Of a DNA stretch of 64,000 bases, positions 1 through 9,421 are shown one piece after another. A model generated the notes under the pieces. It was not told where the DNA came from. It saw only the letters and a program-made list of their open reading frames with translations, and made no database searches. The stretch is from the NCBI GenBank assembly GCA_018436705.1, contig JAHDLA010000004.1, positions 372,001-436,000 on the forward strand, given 5' to 3'. The position numbers were made by a program, and so were the translations under genes. The stretch's first letter is position 1. Each line of letters begins with the position of its first letter. The stretch comes from Sedimentibacter sp. (lineage in GTDB: Bacteria > Bacillota > Clostridia > Tissierellales > Sedimentibacteraceae).

Positions 1-206
1 TTTTCTTTATCTTTGATTTTATTGGGCTGAAAAACAGCTAAGCCTAACTTTTCAGCTTCTTCCTTAACTTCGGATTTTTTTAGTTTTTTCCCTCTGCCAT
101 ATGGCTTATCAGGCTGAGTCACAACCAAAGCTACCTCATGCTTTTCATGAAGCAATTTTAGCGTCGGAACAGCAAATTCCGGAGTTCCCATAAAAATTAT
201 TTTCAT
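1..206 (-). CDS. fmt: Methionyl-tRNA formyltransferase, N-terminal part (runs off window)
   Basis: Formylates the amino group of initiator Met-tRNA using 10-formyltetrahydrofolate, in the cytosol. Only the first 68 codons are in the window. The visible N-terminus has the family opening [16 protein letters not shown] and then [13 protein letters not shown], the start of the formyltransferase Rossmann fold and its substrate-loop region. An AGGTGG Shine-Dalgarno lies just upstream of the ATG. It follows def by 12 nt in the same direction, the classic def-fmt pair. The C-terminal domain and catalytic residues lie outside the window. Confidence 0.95.
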   Translation of the reverse strand, partial: MKIIFMGTPEFAVPTLKLLHEKHEVALVVTQPDKPYGRGKKLKKSEVKEEAEKLGLAVFQPNKIKDKE

Positions 207-218
207 CTTACCACCTAT

Positions 219-662
219 TTATTTTTTTACTCTGTCTATAAATAATATTCCATCCAAGTGATCAACCTCATGGCATATTGCCCTTGCCAGAATACCCTCT
301 GCTTTCAATGTAACCGGTTTTCCGCTATCATCTGTATATTCAACTGTTACATTCATAGGTCTGTTCACATTGCCCTTCTTTTCAGGCACACTGAGACATC
401 CTTCTTGCCCAAGCTGCTCTCCAGATTTTTTTATTATCTTTGGATTAACCATTTTATACACATTGCCGTCATCTACATCTATTACAACAGCGCGCTTCAA
501 AATTCCAACCTGAGGTGCTGCAAGCCCTACTCCGTCATTTTCATACATTGTTTCCAGCATGTCATCGAGAAGTGTCTTTATTCTGTCATCAACTGCACCT
601 ATCTCCTTGCTTTTCTTTCTTAATATTTCATCGCCTTCATATCTTAAATTCCTTAATGCCAT
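219..662 (-). CDS. def: Peptide deformylase
   Basis: Removes the N-formyl group from nascent proteins; a cytosolic metalloenzyme acting with Fmt. All three signature motifs are present in the 147 aa protein: GVGLAAPQVG near residue 44, EGCLSVP near residue 87 (metal-ligand Cys) and HEVDH near residue 131 (two metal-ligand His and the catalytic Glu). Length is normal for the short Gram-positive type. It lies between priA (15 nt upstream) and fmt (12 nt downstream), so the three are probably co-transcribed. A GGAGG Shine-Dalgarno precedes the ATG. Confidence 0.97.
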   Translation of the reverse strand: MALRNLRYEGDEILRKKSKEIGAVDDRIKTLLDDMLETMYENDGVGLAAPQVGILKRAVVIDVDDGNVYKMVNPKIIKKSGEQLGQEGCLSVPEKKGNVNRPMNVTVEYTDDSGKPVTLKAEGILARAICHEVDHLDGILFIDRVKK

Positions 663-677
663 AAATCCTCCTAGTAT

Positions 678-3095
678 CTATATTGTATCTGTATTTATAT
701 TTATACTTACTCTGATATTCTCAATATCCTTTCCCATGTAAACTTTGCGAAGTATTTTCCTCAGCTGATGAAGCGAATTATTGGAAGCCTTCATAAACAG
801 GTTTATTCTATACTCGTTATTTACCTTATAAATTGAATGTGGTACTGGCCTGTATAAAAGCAGGCTTCTTTCTTCAACCATATGCTTAACAGACTCTTTG
901 ATTTCTTCATATTTCTCAAAAGCGGTTTTATTAACCAACTCTTCATTTTTAGAAATAAGACATATATTTATTATATTAATAAAAGGCGGAAATGCAAATT
1001 CTTTTCTTAATTTAAGCTCCTGATTTATAAAAAAATCATAGTTATTGTCCCTTGCCGCATTTATTATGTAATTTTCAGGCTCATATGTCTGCACAAATAC
1101 TTTTCCTTTTTTGCTTCCTCTGCCGGCTCTTCCGCTGACCTGGGTTATAAGCTGGAACGTCTTCTCGCTGGAATTGTAAAAAGGTAGATTTAGGATTGCA
1201 TCTGCAGACAAAACCCCAACCGTTGTAACCTCCGGAAAGTCAAAACCTTTTGCAAGCATTTGCGTTCCGATTAAAATGTCTATCTTTCCTTTTTTAAATT
1301 CTCTGTAAATATTTTCGTAGGAATCTTTACCCGTCATTGAATCAAAATCCATACGTTCAGTTACAGCCTTAGGAAACAGTTGTTTGATTAGCTTCTCTAC
1401 ATGCTGGGTTCCTGCACTGAACTGCTCAATTTTTTCGCTGCCGCATTTCGGGCATTTAAATAACATCTTTTTTGTTCTTCCGCAGTAATGGCATTTCAGC
1501 ATATTACCTCTTACATGGTAGGTCATGGAAACATCACAGCGGTCGCACCTTGCAACATAGCCACACTTCTTGCATGAAACAAATCCAGAGTAGCCCCTCT
1601 TGTTTAAGAACAATATTACCTGCTCATGGTTTTTGAGGGATTCTTTAATGCTTATATACAGCTCCTCGCTTATTATGGTATTGTTACCCTTGTCAAGTTC
1701 ACTGCTCATATCTATAATTTTAATATCAGGCATTTGATTATTAACTCGTTTTTTTAAATCGATTTTTTTAATCTGCCCTTTTCTCGCCATATAGTATGAA
1801 TTTATTGAAGGGGTTGCCGAACCAAGGATTACTTTTCCTCCCAGTTCGTGGGACATTTTTATTGCAACCTCCGTTGTATCATATTTTGGTGATGTAGATG
1901 AAATATAGCTGTCTTCATGCTCCTCATCGATTACTATTACACCAAGATTTTTTATAGGAGCAAAAATTGCTGAGCGGGCTCCTATAACAACATCAACCTC
2001 GTGGTTATATACCTTGTACCACTGTATGAATTTTTCCTTCTTAGTCAGCTTAGAGTGAAATACTGCAATTTTGTTGCCAAATCTTTTTTCAAATCTATCA
2101 ATAGTCTGAGCTGTAAGTGATATTTCCGGGACCAGCATAATAGACTGTTTATTTTCATTTATGTAATGCTCTATTATATTCATATATACTTCTGTTTTAC
2201 CGCTGCCGGTTACACCATGAAGCAAAAACACCTTATCTTCTGACGAAATAATTTCGTCACAGGCATTTTGCTGTTCTTCATTTAGACATAAGCCTTTGTA
2301 GGCCTTTCTGTCATTATCATGATCATACAGTATGAACTCTTCTTTCAATATGTTTTTCTTAATTAGGTTTGTAATTACAGCTGATGATACGCCAAGTTCC
2401 GATGAGAGTATTTTAAAACTTGCCTTCTCATTTTTCTTAAGATATTCTATTACCTTAATCTGATTTTCCGTCTTATTTATGTTATATTCTTCTAGATCCT
2501 TATTCTCAGCAAGGAACACATACTTTTCATATGCACTTTTTGCACCTATTCTCTCGCTGCTCACTTCCTTAACTGCGTTCTTTTGCTTCAGACTTTCAAT
2601 CAGGCTATATACGTCATATCCACCATATGCCTTTTTTAATTTGTCCAATTCGGAAACGCCTGATTTTATTATTTTAAGCAGCTCGTTCTCTTTTTCACTT
2701 AATTCTGACTGTTCAGGGCACGAATCCATAATCTTTAGCCTAATATTGTGCTTATATTGTATCATTGACGGAATCATAAGCCTTATACTGTCCGAGTACT
2801 TACATATATATCTTTCTCTCATCCAAAATGACAATTTAATCATTTCATCGCTAACTACAGCCTCATCATCCAATACGTCTATTATTTCTTTAAGCTTTCC
2901 ACCAGGTAAGTCGCATGAATTTTCCACTGATACTATCAGCGCATCAATCATGTGCTTATTTCTCCCGAAACTTACCTTTACCCTCTTTCCCGTTTGAACT
3001 ATATTTTCATATTTTTCCGGAACAGCATAGGTAAAAAGTCTGTCTGTACTTTTTGAATTGTTGTTTAAAATTACCTGAACAAAGTAGTTATACAT
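678..3095 (-). CDS. priA: Primosomal replication restart helicase PriA
   Basis: A 3'-to-5' superfamily 2 helicase that reloads the replisome at stalled forks. The 805 aa protein has an N-terminal DNA-binding domain starting YNYFVQVILNN, Walker A HGVTGSGKT near residue 295 and a DEEH Walker B box in VIVIDEEHED. A zinc-binding insertion contains CKKCGYVARCDRCD followed by CHYCGRTK and CPKCGSEK. Helicase motifs continue through GTQMLAKGFDFPEV and QVSGRAGRG. It is the first gene of priA-def-fmt. The 130 nt gap before it, after the memo-like gene, suggests it may have its own promoter. Confidence 0.97.
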   Translation of the reverse strand: MYNYFVQVILNNNSKSTDRLFTYAVPEKYENIVQTGKRVKVSFGRNKHMIDALIVSVENSCDLPGGKLKEIIDVLDDEAVVSDEMIKLSFWMRERYICKYSDSIRLMIPSMIQYKHNIRLKIMDSCPEQSELSEKENELLKIIKSGVSELDKLKKAYGGYDVYSLIESLKQKNAVKEVSSERIGAKSAYEKYVFLAENKDLEEYNINKTENQIKVIEYLKKNEKASFKILSSELGVSSAVITNLIKKNILKEEFILYDHDNDRKAYKGLCLNEEQQNACDEIISSEDKVFLLHGVTGSGKTEVYMNIIEHYINENKQSIMLVPEISLTAQTIDRFEKRFGNKIAVFHSKLTKKEKFIQWYKVYNHEVDVVIGARSAIFAPIKNLGVIVIDEEHEDSYISSTSPKYDTTEVAIKMSHELGGKVILGSATPSINSYYMARKGQIKKIDLKKRVNNQMPDIKIIDMSSELDKGNNTIISEELYISIKESLKNHEQVILFLNKRGYSGFVSCKKCGYVARCDRCDVSMTYHVRGNMLKCHYCGRTKKMLFKCPKCGSEKIEQFSAGTQHVEKLIKQLFPKAVTERMDFDSMTGKDSYENIYREFKKGKIDILIGTQMLAKGFDFPEVTTVGVLSADAILNLPFYNSSEKTFQLITQVSGRAGRGSKKGKVFVQTYEPENYIINAARDNNYDFFINQELKLRKEFAFPPFINIINICLISKNEELVNKTAFEKYEEIKESVKHMVEERSLLLYRPVPHSIYKVNNEYRINLFMKASNNSLHQLRKILRKVYMGKDIENIRVSININTDTI

Positions 3096-3227
3096 AAATA
3101 CTCCAAGATGTTATTAATTAATGATGTCCTTTAAAGTAGCCTGCCGATCATTGTTTTTGCATTTTATTATATCATATATATTAGCTTTTAAAACCTTTAA
3201 TTTGTTTTTATTGCATAAATAGACTGC

Positions 3228-4112
3228 TCAATAAAATAGATATGTCAGGTAACTGGTCGTCTCTTCCATACTTTTTTTAACAATCAATTCCGTATTGCTG
3301 TGATTGAGCATACATGTATTCTCTGCCCCTAAACTGTTCATGATTTTCAAAATCATAACTATGCTTGGAGGAGAATCCAGGTTGTCATTGGAAAATGTCA
3401 TAATTTTATTAATGTCTCGCCTTTCTATGGCCTCCATAGTTATTGAATCCATTCTGTTTGCACTGTCCAAATCGAGATAATGAGAAAAGTCCACGGATGA
3501 AATAAAAATCGTCTTGTCTATATCAACATTTTCGCAAATATACTGAACCATATGTTCTATATCATTTTGCTTTATCTGCTTCGTTATGGCAAGTGATACA
3601 ACTTGAGCATCTCCTAAATAATATTTCACAAATGGAATTATACCGGAAATAGAATGCTCATAAGTTAATTTATAATCACTTTCTTCTATAAAATCATTTT
3701 TCAACAGTTCTGATGTTATTTTTTTATCTGTTTTAAGAATTCCAAATGGAGTCTGCCAGTTTTTTAGCGTTGTAAAAGTCTTGCCTGCGTCAATGCTTTC
3801 ATGGTCGGGTCCGATTAAAACCACAGTTTCGTATTTGTTATTTACAATATTTTGAAACACTTCATGAATTAAATCCTTGGCAGTCAAATGGTGCGGCAGT
3901 ATACATCCCCGTATACTGCCAGCATTGACCTTTGTTTCAAAATCCTTTATATTTATGAAGTCCTTTTCATTGTAATATATGCACTTCAGATTTTCGGCTC
4001 TTCGATAATACACATTATCGTTATTTCCTTCAACGTTAATCTTTCCCGCAATCAATAATATTAAAGTAACTATTAATACTATTGAAACAGTGACATGTTT
4101 CTTTACATGCAT
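3228..4112 (-). CDS. Membrane-anchored Memo-like (AmmeMemoRadiSam protein B family) protein
   Basis: 294 aa. Residues about 8-24 form one hydrophobic segment (uncleaved signal or anchor), so the rest is probably extracytoplasmic. The remainder resembles the Memo/AmmeMemoRadiSam-B fold related to class III extradiol dioxygenases: ILPHHL near residue 90, IGPDHES and SSVDFSHYL supply the His/Asp positions of the family. Whether it binds metal or has catalytic activity is unknown. It begins 14 nt after the alpha-2-macroglobulin-like lipoprotein gene on the same strand, implying co-expression of two surface-exposed proteins. This is distinct from the cytosolic Memo-AMMECR1 fusion at 24.5 kb. Family call fairly sure; role unknown. 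Confidence 0.75.
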   Translation of the reverse strand: MHVKKHVTVSIVLIVTLILLIAGKINVEGNNDNVYYRRAENLKCIYYNEKDFINIKDFETKVNAGSIRGCILPHHLTAKDLIHEVFQNIVNNKYETVVLIGPDHESIDAGKTFTTLKNWQTPFGILKTDKKITSELLKNDFIEESDYKLTYEHSISGIIPFVKYYLGDAQVVSLAITKQIKQNDIEHMVQYICENVDIDKTIFISSVDFSHYLDLDSANRMDSITMEAIERRDINKIMTFSNDNLDSPPSIVMILKIMNSLGAENTCMLNHSNTELIVKKSMEETTSYLTYLFY

Positions 4113-4126
4113 TTTATACCTTCCTC

Positions 4127-7100
4127 TTAATTAATGGTCAAAGATGATTTTTCGATATAATTAAGCTTGTTTCCGAAATATTCCTTAATTACGGCATAAT
4201 CAACAGTGTATTTCCCTTTTTGTACCGCCTGCATATAGAGTACTATATCTCTGTCACAATATTCTTTGCTGTAATAATATTGAGATACAAGCTTCTGACC
4301 GTTTTGATTTAGATAGTATGAATCCTTGTAGCCCTCCATATATCTGAAGCCGGCAGGAACTATGTAGGTAATTTCATAATATCCTCTTTCAATATCGGCA
4401 TTTATTATCGGAGAAATGATTACTTTGACTATATCAGATTGATTATATTCTGCTTTATTCTCATTTGTATTCGCATTACTATAATTAACTAAAATAGAAA
4501 AATCGTCGGTTTTGTTCTTTTCAAGATCATCCTTGTTGCCTATAGCATCAACATTGCATGCTATACTCCCTTTAATTCCGCTGAACTTAACATCTCCTAT
4601 ATCATCCTTTTTCACAGCAAAGCTTTCTCTTTCAAACAGCTTCAATTTATATTTTTTGTTTTCGCCATTTACAGAAACAGTCACTTGACCGAACAAGTCT
4701 TTTACTTCATCAAGTTGCATAATATCCCTGTTCATTACATATATCAGCTGCTCAATATTGCTAAGCGTGTAGATTGACGGTTCATTATATATGTATTTAA
4801 ACAACCTATCTGATGTATCGTAATCATGTACCTTGCCCCCCAATACTGCCAGTAGTGCGGTTATTTCGTAATTATCCAGATCGCTTTTACCGTTTCCGTA
4901 ATACAAGTAGTCTCCAGATTCTTCCAAACTTGATATTATCTCTTTGTAATATTTTTTCGCCGTTTCATTATCTCCAAGATCTGCCAACGCTAAGTACAGA
5001 TAAATTTTATCCCTGATTCCAAGTTCTTCTGATTCCAAAAGACCATTAACTGCGAGGAGCACAGGTTCCTTGTACTTACTCAATCCCCACAACGCTGCAG
5101 CTGTATCTGCACTGTACTCTTCTTCTTTTAATATATTATTAAAATACAGCTTCATTTTACTTTCTTTATAGTCACTATTCAAAGTGTGAACCATCTTTGC
5201 TGTAAGTTGAACATCCGATGATGAATACGGAAACAGTTTGATACCTCCTGATTCCGTCTCATACTTGCTTATTTCATTAAGCATTTTTTCCTCGTCAAAG
5301 TACAAATCCATATCAAAATATCTGTTTATATATTCAGTCGCAAGCATTGAGCACACTGTTTGATCTATTCTATTTCCATCTGAAAATGATATATCGCTCA
5401 AGCTATTATAGAAATCTGATGTACTCTCATTGAACAGAGTAATTACAGCGTGGGAATATACATTATCAAGCACTGTGCTGTCACTGAGGCGGTAATAGTT
5501 AGTATTGTTAAAGTAAACAGCAGAATCTACTACGCTGAATTCCTCGCGTATTCCATCTTGGTTTCCGCCAGATTTAGCTCTAACATATATATCATATTGT
5601 CCCTCATCAAGATTGCCAAGATCAATGCTGGTGTAATCACCTGCATACCCTGCTGCCGCATAAGTGGTTTCTTTCTCTGTGTCCTTATTTACAACGGTAA
5701 TTTCATATTCTACTTCATCGCCTTCTTTGACATCTGTCCCGAATACTCTAAAAGCAGAGCTGATTTTATCATCCAAAAGATATTCGCTTCCCATTATTAT
5801 ATCAACATAGAATGGAAGGCTGACAGTTATATTCTTTTTACCGCTTCCGGCATAAAGCTTATCGGAAATTCCCTGGTATGTAATTCTCCATGAAGTCAGA
5901 TTGTCTGCAAGTTTGAATTTAACCTCCGCATTACCCTTACTGTCTGTAGTTACTGTTCTAAAAAAGTTGGTATCTTCAAATTCATCCCGGAAGAGGCTGT
6001 CTTCTCCTCCGCCTCCTCCCATTTCGGCTTGCGATTTTTCTTCGCTCAAATCTATATTTGAAACATAGCTTCTAATTAGCCCATTATCCCAAGAATAAGA
6101 GTATAACGCATTAAGAGTATTAACATTTTTAGGGAACATGGCGAAGTATGCTTCGTCAACCACGCTTATGTTAACATCTGCTTTGCATGGCCTGCCATGT
6201 TCATCCGAGGCATTAATTTTTATCGTAACATCCTCTCCCGGTTTATATTTTTCCTTATCTGTTTTTATGTCCAGCTTTAATTCTCTTTCCGTTCTGTCGT
6301 AATACAATACGTCGTGATCTTCAATAGGATATATGTATCCGTTTTTTACGTATATACCATTAATATATACGTTAGGAATGAAATCCTCATCAAATTTTAC
6401 TTTCATATCTGTGTTTTCTGATACAGAATAATCGATAAGTCCGTTTCTCATAAATACTGCAAACAAATTATCATTTTCAATATTTTCAACATTTTCATTT
6501 TCGTATATCAGTTGAATGTTTGCAGTATCATTAAGTCGAAATTCATCTCCTATATCTCCGCTTAATTCATAATAACCACCATAATTGTATCCTTTGCCTC
6601 TTAAATAGATTTCTTCCACTATTCCGCCATTTAAATCATCATAGTAGGCTGTTACAGTATAATTCCTGTCTTCATGAAATTCAGGAATTGTAAAATTTGC
6701 CTTTCCGGAATGAACATCCACATAATCGGAATACACATCATTTTCTACAAAATTATAATCATATTCTATTTTATTGACCTTATTAATAAAATCGTACTGC
6801 TCTCCTACTTTTACTTTTTGATAATATCTTTCGGTTACAGTAACATTAACACTGCCATCCAAAGGCATTCCACGCAAGTTTTTATAATCGTAGTCGTTTT
6901 GGCTGTAACCTTCAATATTCATCTTATGTAGCAGTATATCTACCGAATGAGGGTCATTTATATCCTGTTCAATCTCTAGCATCTCGTGCTTCGGAAATAT
7001 TTCAACAGTATCTCTCAAATGCACTGGTGCATCCTCAGCTTCATTATTGTAGCTCTCCAAAGATATTGTAACGGGTTTCCAGCCTTTGCTTTTTACATCC

Positions 7101-8953
7101 GTATTAACATCAAATGAATATTCTCCATTTTCATCAAGCTTCAGAATCTGGTCCATTCCTTCGTATTCAGTCTCATATCCATAATAACTAAACGCATTGA
7201 AATTAAGCTCTATGTTCGGAACTGGCGGGCCGTTAAAAAATTCCGAATTTATTTTATAGTTTATCTTTTCTCCTCTAAATACATATTTTTTGTCAACCTT
7301 TCCCTTCAATCTGTACAAAGGTTTTGTATATTTTCGGACTGAAATATATTTACTGGAAATCAACTGGTAATTGTCATATGCTTTTATTGTTAAATATTCT
7401 GAAGTAACGTTATTTAAATCAAAATTAGCTTCATAAGTTCCTACATTTGACAGATCCACATACTTAGTATCCAAAACCAATTCAGCTCTTCCATCCACCA
7501 GTTCAAGCTTTACTTTATTTAACGATTTGTTGTTTCTCAGTTTTGCAAATCCCCATACATTCACAGTATCATTAGGCATGTACACACTTCTGTCCGTGTC
7601 CATATACATAAAATACTTACTTTGGTTATACATACTTCTATAGTAGTAATTGCCAATATACAAACTTTCAGCATAAATAAAGTCATTCAAGCCTTTAGAT
7701 GTTACTCGAAGTTTCATTGATTTAAGTTTTTCAGAATCCGTTTCAAAAACAAGAACTCCTTTTTCATCAGTCATGCCTATTGATTCCCCGTTTAATACAA
7801 CATTTGCATTCTTAATTTCTTTACTTGTATTTCCGTCGCAGGCAAATACCATGAATTGATTACTAAATATTGCATTGTAAATAAGCATGTCATTTATCTG
7901 CAAAAAAAGATACTGTTTACTGTCTGTTTCTGCCGATCCAAATTCAAGCAGGTAGTAACCCTTTTCCAAATCGTCAGGCAATTCAAAAAATGCATTTCTG
8001 TAATAACGCGATGTATCCACCATGTAAGGACTCTGTTTCACTGATTGCATCAATGACATCTTTTTTTCAGATATATCCTTAGGATAATTTCCCGTTTCTG
8101 CAAAACTATAGACATCTTCTGCAAATTCATCTGCGCCTTTGTATTGATATATGTTTATATTAAATTCTTTTTCTTTGCTCTCATCACCTACATAGGCGTC
8201 GATAATTTTGGGATTATCTTTGTAAATATTTATAATAGGTCTTTCAAAAAAAAACTGAGGTTCTCCGTCAGACTGTGTTTTAAATGAAAAAACATACTCA
8301 TCATCCAAAGACTCGCTTCCGTCCGCAAGTCCGAATCCTTTTTTAATCGTTACAGTGTAGATTGTGCTTTTTTCCATCTGTTCAGGTACAAATATAATTG
8401 AGCTGTCATTTTTTATGAATCTTCCTTCAACCTTTGGGCTGATTTCAAAGAAATCTTCTATATCCGTGAAATTGTTCATTGAAAGGTACAACTCTATCCC
8501 TGAGTTTAAAGGAACATAAGTGCTCTTATCCTCCGGAATGGTACTCTCAATCTCAAATTTTTTCTTCGTCTGAAACGCCCACGAGTAATCGTAGCCGGTA
8601 TCACTGATTTTAACCTGGTACACCTTGTTATTTTCGAGCTTGGACAACGGCAGAATATTGTATACTGTTGAAGAAATTTTATCAACTTTATAGTTCTCTT
8701 CAGGCAGTATATTAAGGTTTTCTTTTATATATTTTTCATTTATGTCCTTTTTTGACGTAAGCTGAAACCCCGATTCTGTATCGATACCCTGATTGTCAGA
8801 TTTAAGTGCAGTCAGTTCGTACATATCTTCAGTTGATACAACAGGTGTTTCATCATTTTCTGCCACAGGTTCATTTACAGGTTTATTTTTCCCGGAGCAT
8901 GCTGTTATCAACAGACACATGCACAGAATTATAGAAATAATACGTTTATACAT
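4127..8953 (-). CDS. Alpha-2-macroglobulin-like lipoprotein lacking the thioester cysteine
   Basis: A 1608 aa lipoprotein. It opens MYKRIISIILCMCLLITAC, where the Cys is the lipidation site. The start was set at the ATG preceded by GGAGGC, 36 nt inside the longest frame. It has tandem macroglobulin-type beta domains with Ig-like and MG1 signatures, for example SIVPEDKS-like linkers and the DRSVYMPNDTVNVWGFAKLR segment, a GGGGGE bait-like stretch near the middle and the conserved TDSKGNAEVKFKLADNLTSW block. A C-terminal alpha-alpha barrel (thioester-domain-like) follows. The usual CxEQT thioester motif reads RIDQTVCS, so the reactive Cys is absent. Bacterial family members are thought to trap proteases at the cell surface; without a thioester this one would have to work sterically, or as a structural protein. 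Confidence 0.85.
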   Translation of the reverse strand: MYKRIISIILCMCLLITACSGKNKPVNEPVAENDETPVVSTEDMYELTALKSDNQGIDTESGFQLTSKKDINEKYIKENLNILPEENYKVDKISSTVYNILPLSKLENNKVYQVKISDTGYDYSWAFQTKKKFEIESTIPEDKSTYVPLNSGIELYLSMNNFTDIEDFFEISPKVEGRFIKNDSSIIFVPEQMEKSTIYTVTIKKGFGLADGSESLDDEYVFSFKTQSDGEPQFFFERPIINIYKDNPKIIDAYVGDESKEKEFNINIYQYKGADEFAEDVYSFAETGNYPKDISEKKMSLMQSVKQSPYMVDTSRYYRNAFFELPDDLEKGYYLLEFGSAETDSKQYLFLQINDMLIYNAIFSNQFMVFACDGNTSKEIKNANVVLNGESIGMTDEKGVLVFETDSEKLKSMKLRVTSKGLNDFIYAESLYIGNYYYRSMYNQSKYFMYMDTDRSVYMPNDTVNVWGFAKLRNNKSLNKVKLELVDGRAELVLDTKYVDLSNVGTYEANFDLNNVTSEYLTIKAYDNYQLISSKYISVRKYTKPLYRLKGKVDKKYVFRGEKINYKINSEFFNGPPVPNIELNFNAFSYYGYETEYEGMDQILKLDENGEYSFDVNTDVKSKGWKPVTISLESYNNEAEDAPVHLRDTVEIFPKHEMLEIEQDINDPHSVDILLHKMNIEGYSQNDYDYKNLRGMPLDGSVNVTVTERYYQKVKVGEQYDFINKVNKIEYDYNFVENDVYSDYVDVHSGKANFTIPEFHEDRNYTVTAYYDDLNGGIVEEIYLRGKGYNYGGYYELSGDIGDEFRLNDTANIQLIYENENVENIENDNLFAVFMRNGLIDYSVSENTDMKVKFDEDFIPNVYINGIYVKNGYIYPIEDHDVLYYDRTERELKLDIKTDKEKYKPGEDVTIKINASDEHGRPCKADVNISVVDEAYFAMFPKNVNTLNALYSYSWDNGLIRSYVSNIDLSEEKSQAEMGGGGGEDSLFRDEFEDTNFFRTVTTDSKGNAEVKFKLADNLTSWRITYQGISDKLYAGSGKKNITVSLPFYVDIIMGSEYLLDDKISSAFRVFGTDVKEGDEVEYEITVVNKDTEKETTYAAAGYAGDYTSIDLGNLDEGQYDIYVRAKSGGNQDGIREEFSVVDSAVYFNNTNYYRLSDSTVLDNVYSHAVITLFNESTSDFYNSLSDISFSDGNRIDQTVCSMLATEYINRYFDMDLYFDEEKMLNEISKYETESGGIKLFPYSSSDVQLTAKMVHTLNSDYKESKMKLYFNNILKEEEYSADTAAALWGLSKYKEPVLLAVNGLLESEELGIRDKIYLYLALADLGDNETAKKYYKEIISSLEESGDYLYYGNGKSDLDNYEITALLAVLGGKVHDYDTSDRLFKYIYNEPSIYTLSNIEQLIYVMNRDIMQLDEVKDLFGQVTVSVNGENKKYKLKLFERESFAVKKDDIGDVKFSGIKGSIACNVDAIGNKDDLEKNKTDDFSILVNYSNANTNENKAEYNQSDIVKVIISPIINADIERGYYEITYIVPAGFRYMEGYKDSYYLNQNGQKLVSQYYYSKEYCDRDIVLYMQAVQKGKYTVDYAVIKEYFGNKLNYIEKSSLTIN

Positions 8954-9054
8954 AAAGGCCTCCCTATTGTTATTAAACACAAATTCCATATATTAATTAT
9001 ATACGAATAAATTGGAAATAGCCATAGGATTTTGATACTTAATATCTCTGCACA

Positions 9055-9083
9055 TAAAAAGAGGACAGCTCATGCTGTCCGCC
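9055..9083 (-). terminator. Intrinsic terminator after rpoZ
   Basis: On the minus strand a GGACAGC/GCTGTCC hairpin with a 4 nt loop is followed by TCTTTTTA. It lies 5 nt beyond the rpoZ stop codon and separates the yicC-remA-gmk-rpoZ unit from the lipoprotein gene. Confidence 0.85.
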
Positions 9084-9087
9084 TATA

Positions 9088-9420
9088 TTATTGTTCTTCC
9101 TTATTCTCTTCAGTTTCTTGAACATCTTCAGCTTCCTGCTCTCCATCATCCTCACCAGACTGCCCTTCAGATTCTTCTGAAGGTTTTTCATTGGCTTTTG
9201 ATTCCTGAAGGTTTTTCATGTATTGATCATAATCGTAAATCGGATCGTACTTATGCTCATAGAATTCTTCTATTGCAACAGCCAACGGCTTTATAGAGTT
9301 CGTTTCTACCAGTGCTTCCGAACCATCTATAATCTGCCTTGCTCTTTTTGAAACTATTGTAACAAGAGAATATCTGCTATCCACCATATCTATCAGTTCA
9401 TCAATTGATATTTTTCTCAT
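9088..9420 (-). CDS. rpoZ: RNA polymerase omega subunit
   Basis: Small RNA polymerase assembly subunit. The 110 aa protein begins MRKISIDELIDMVDSRYSLV and continues with VSKRARQI, the conserved omega core that clasps the beta-prime C-terminus, then KPLAVAIEEFYEHK. The last ~40 residues are a very acidic, low-complexity Glu-rich tail. Position directly after gmk (1 nt between the genes) is the classic Bacillota arrangement. AGAGAGG Shine-Dalgarno before the ATG. Confidence 0.95.
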   Translation of the reverse strand: MRKISIDELIDMVDSRYSLVTIVSKRARQIIDGSEALVETNSIKPLAVAIEEFYEHKYDPIYDYDQYMKNLQESKANEKPSEESEGQSGEDDGEQEAEDVQETEENKEEQ

Positions 9421-9421
9421 A

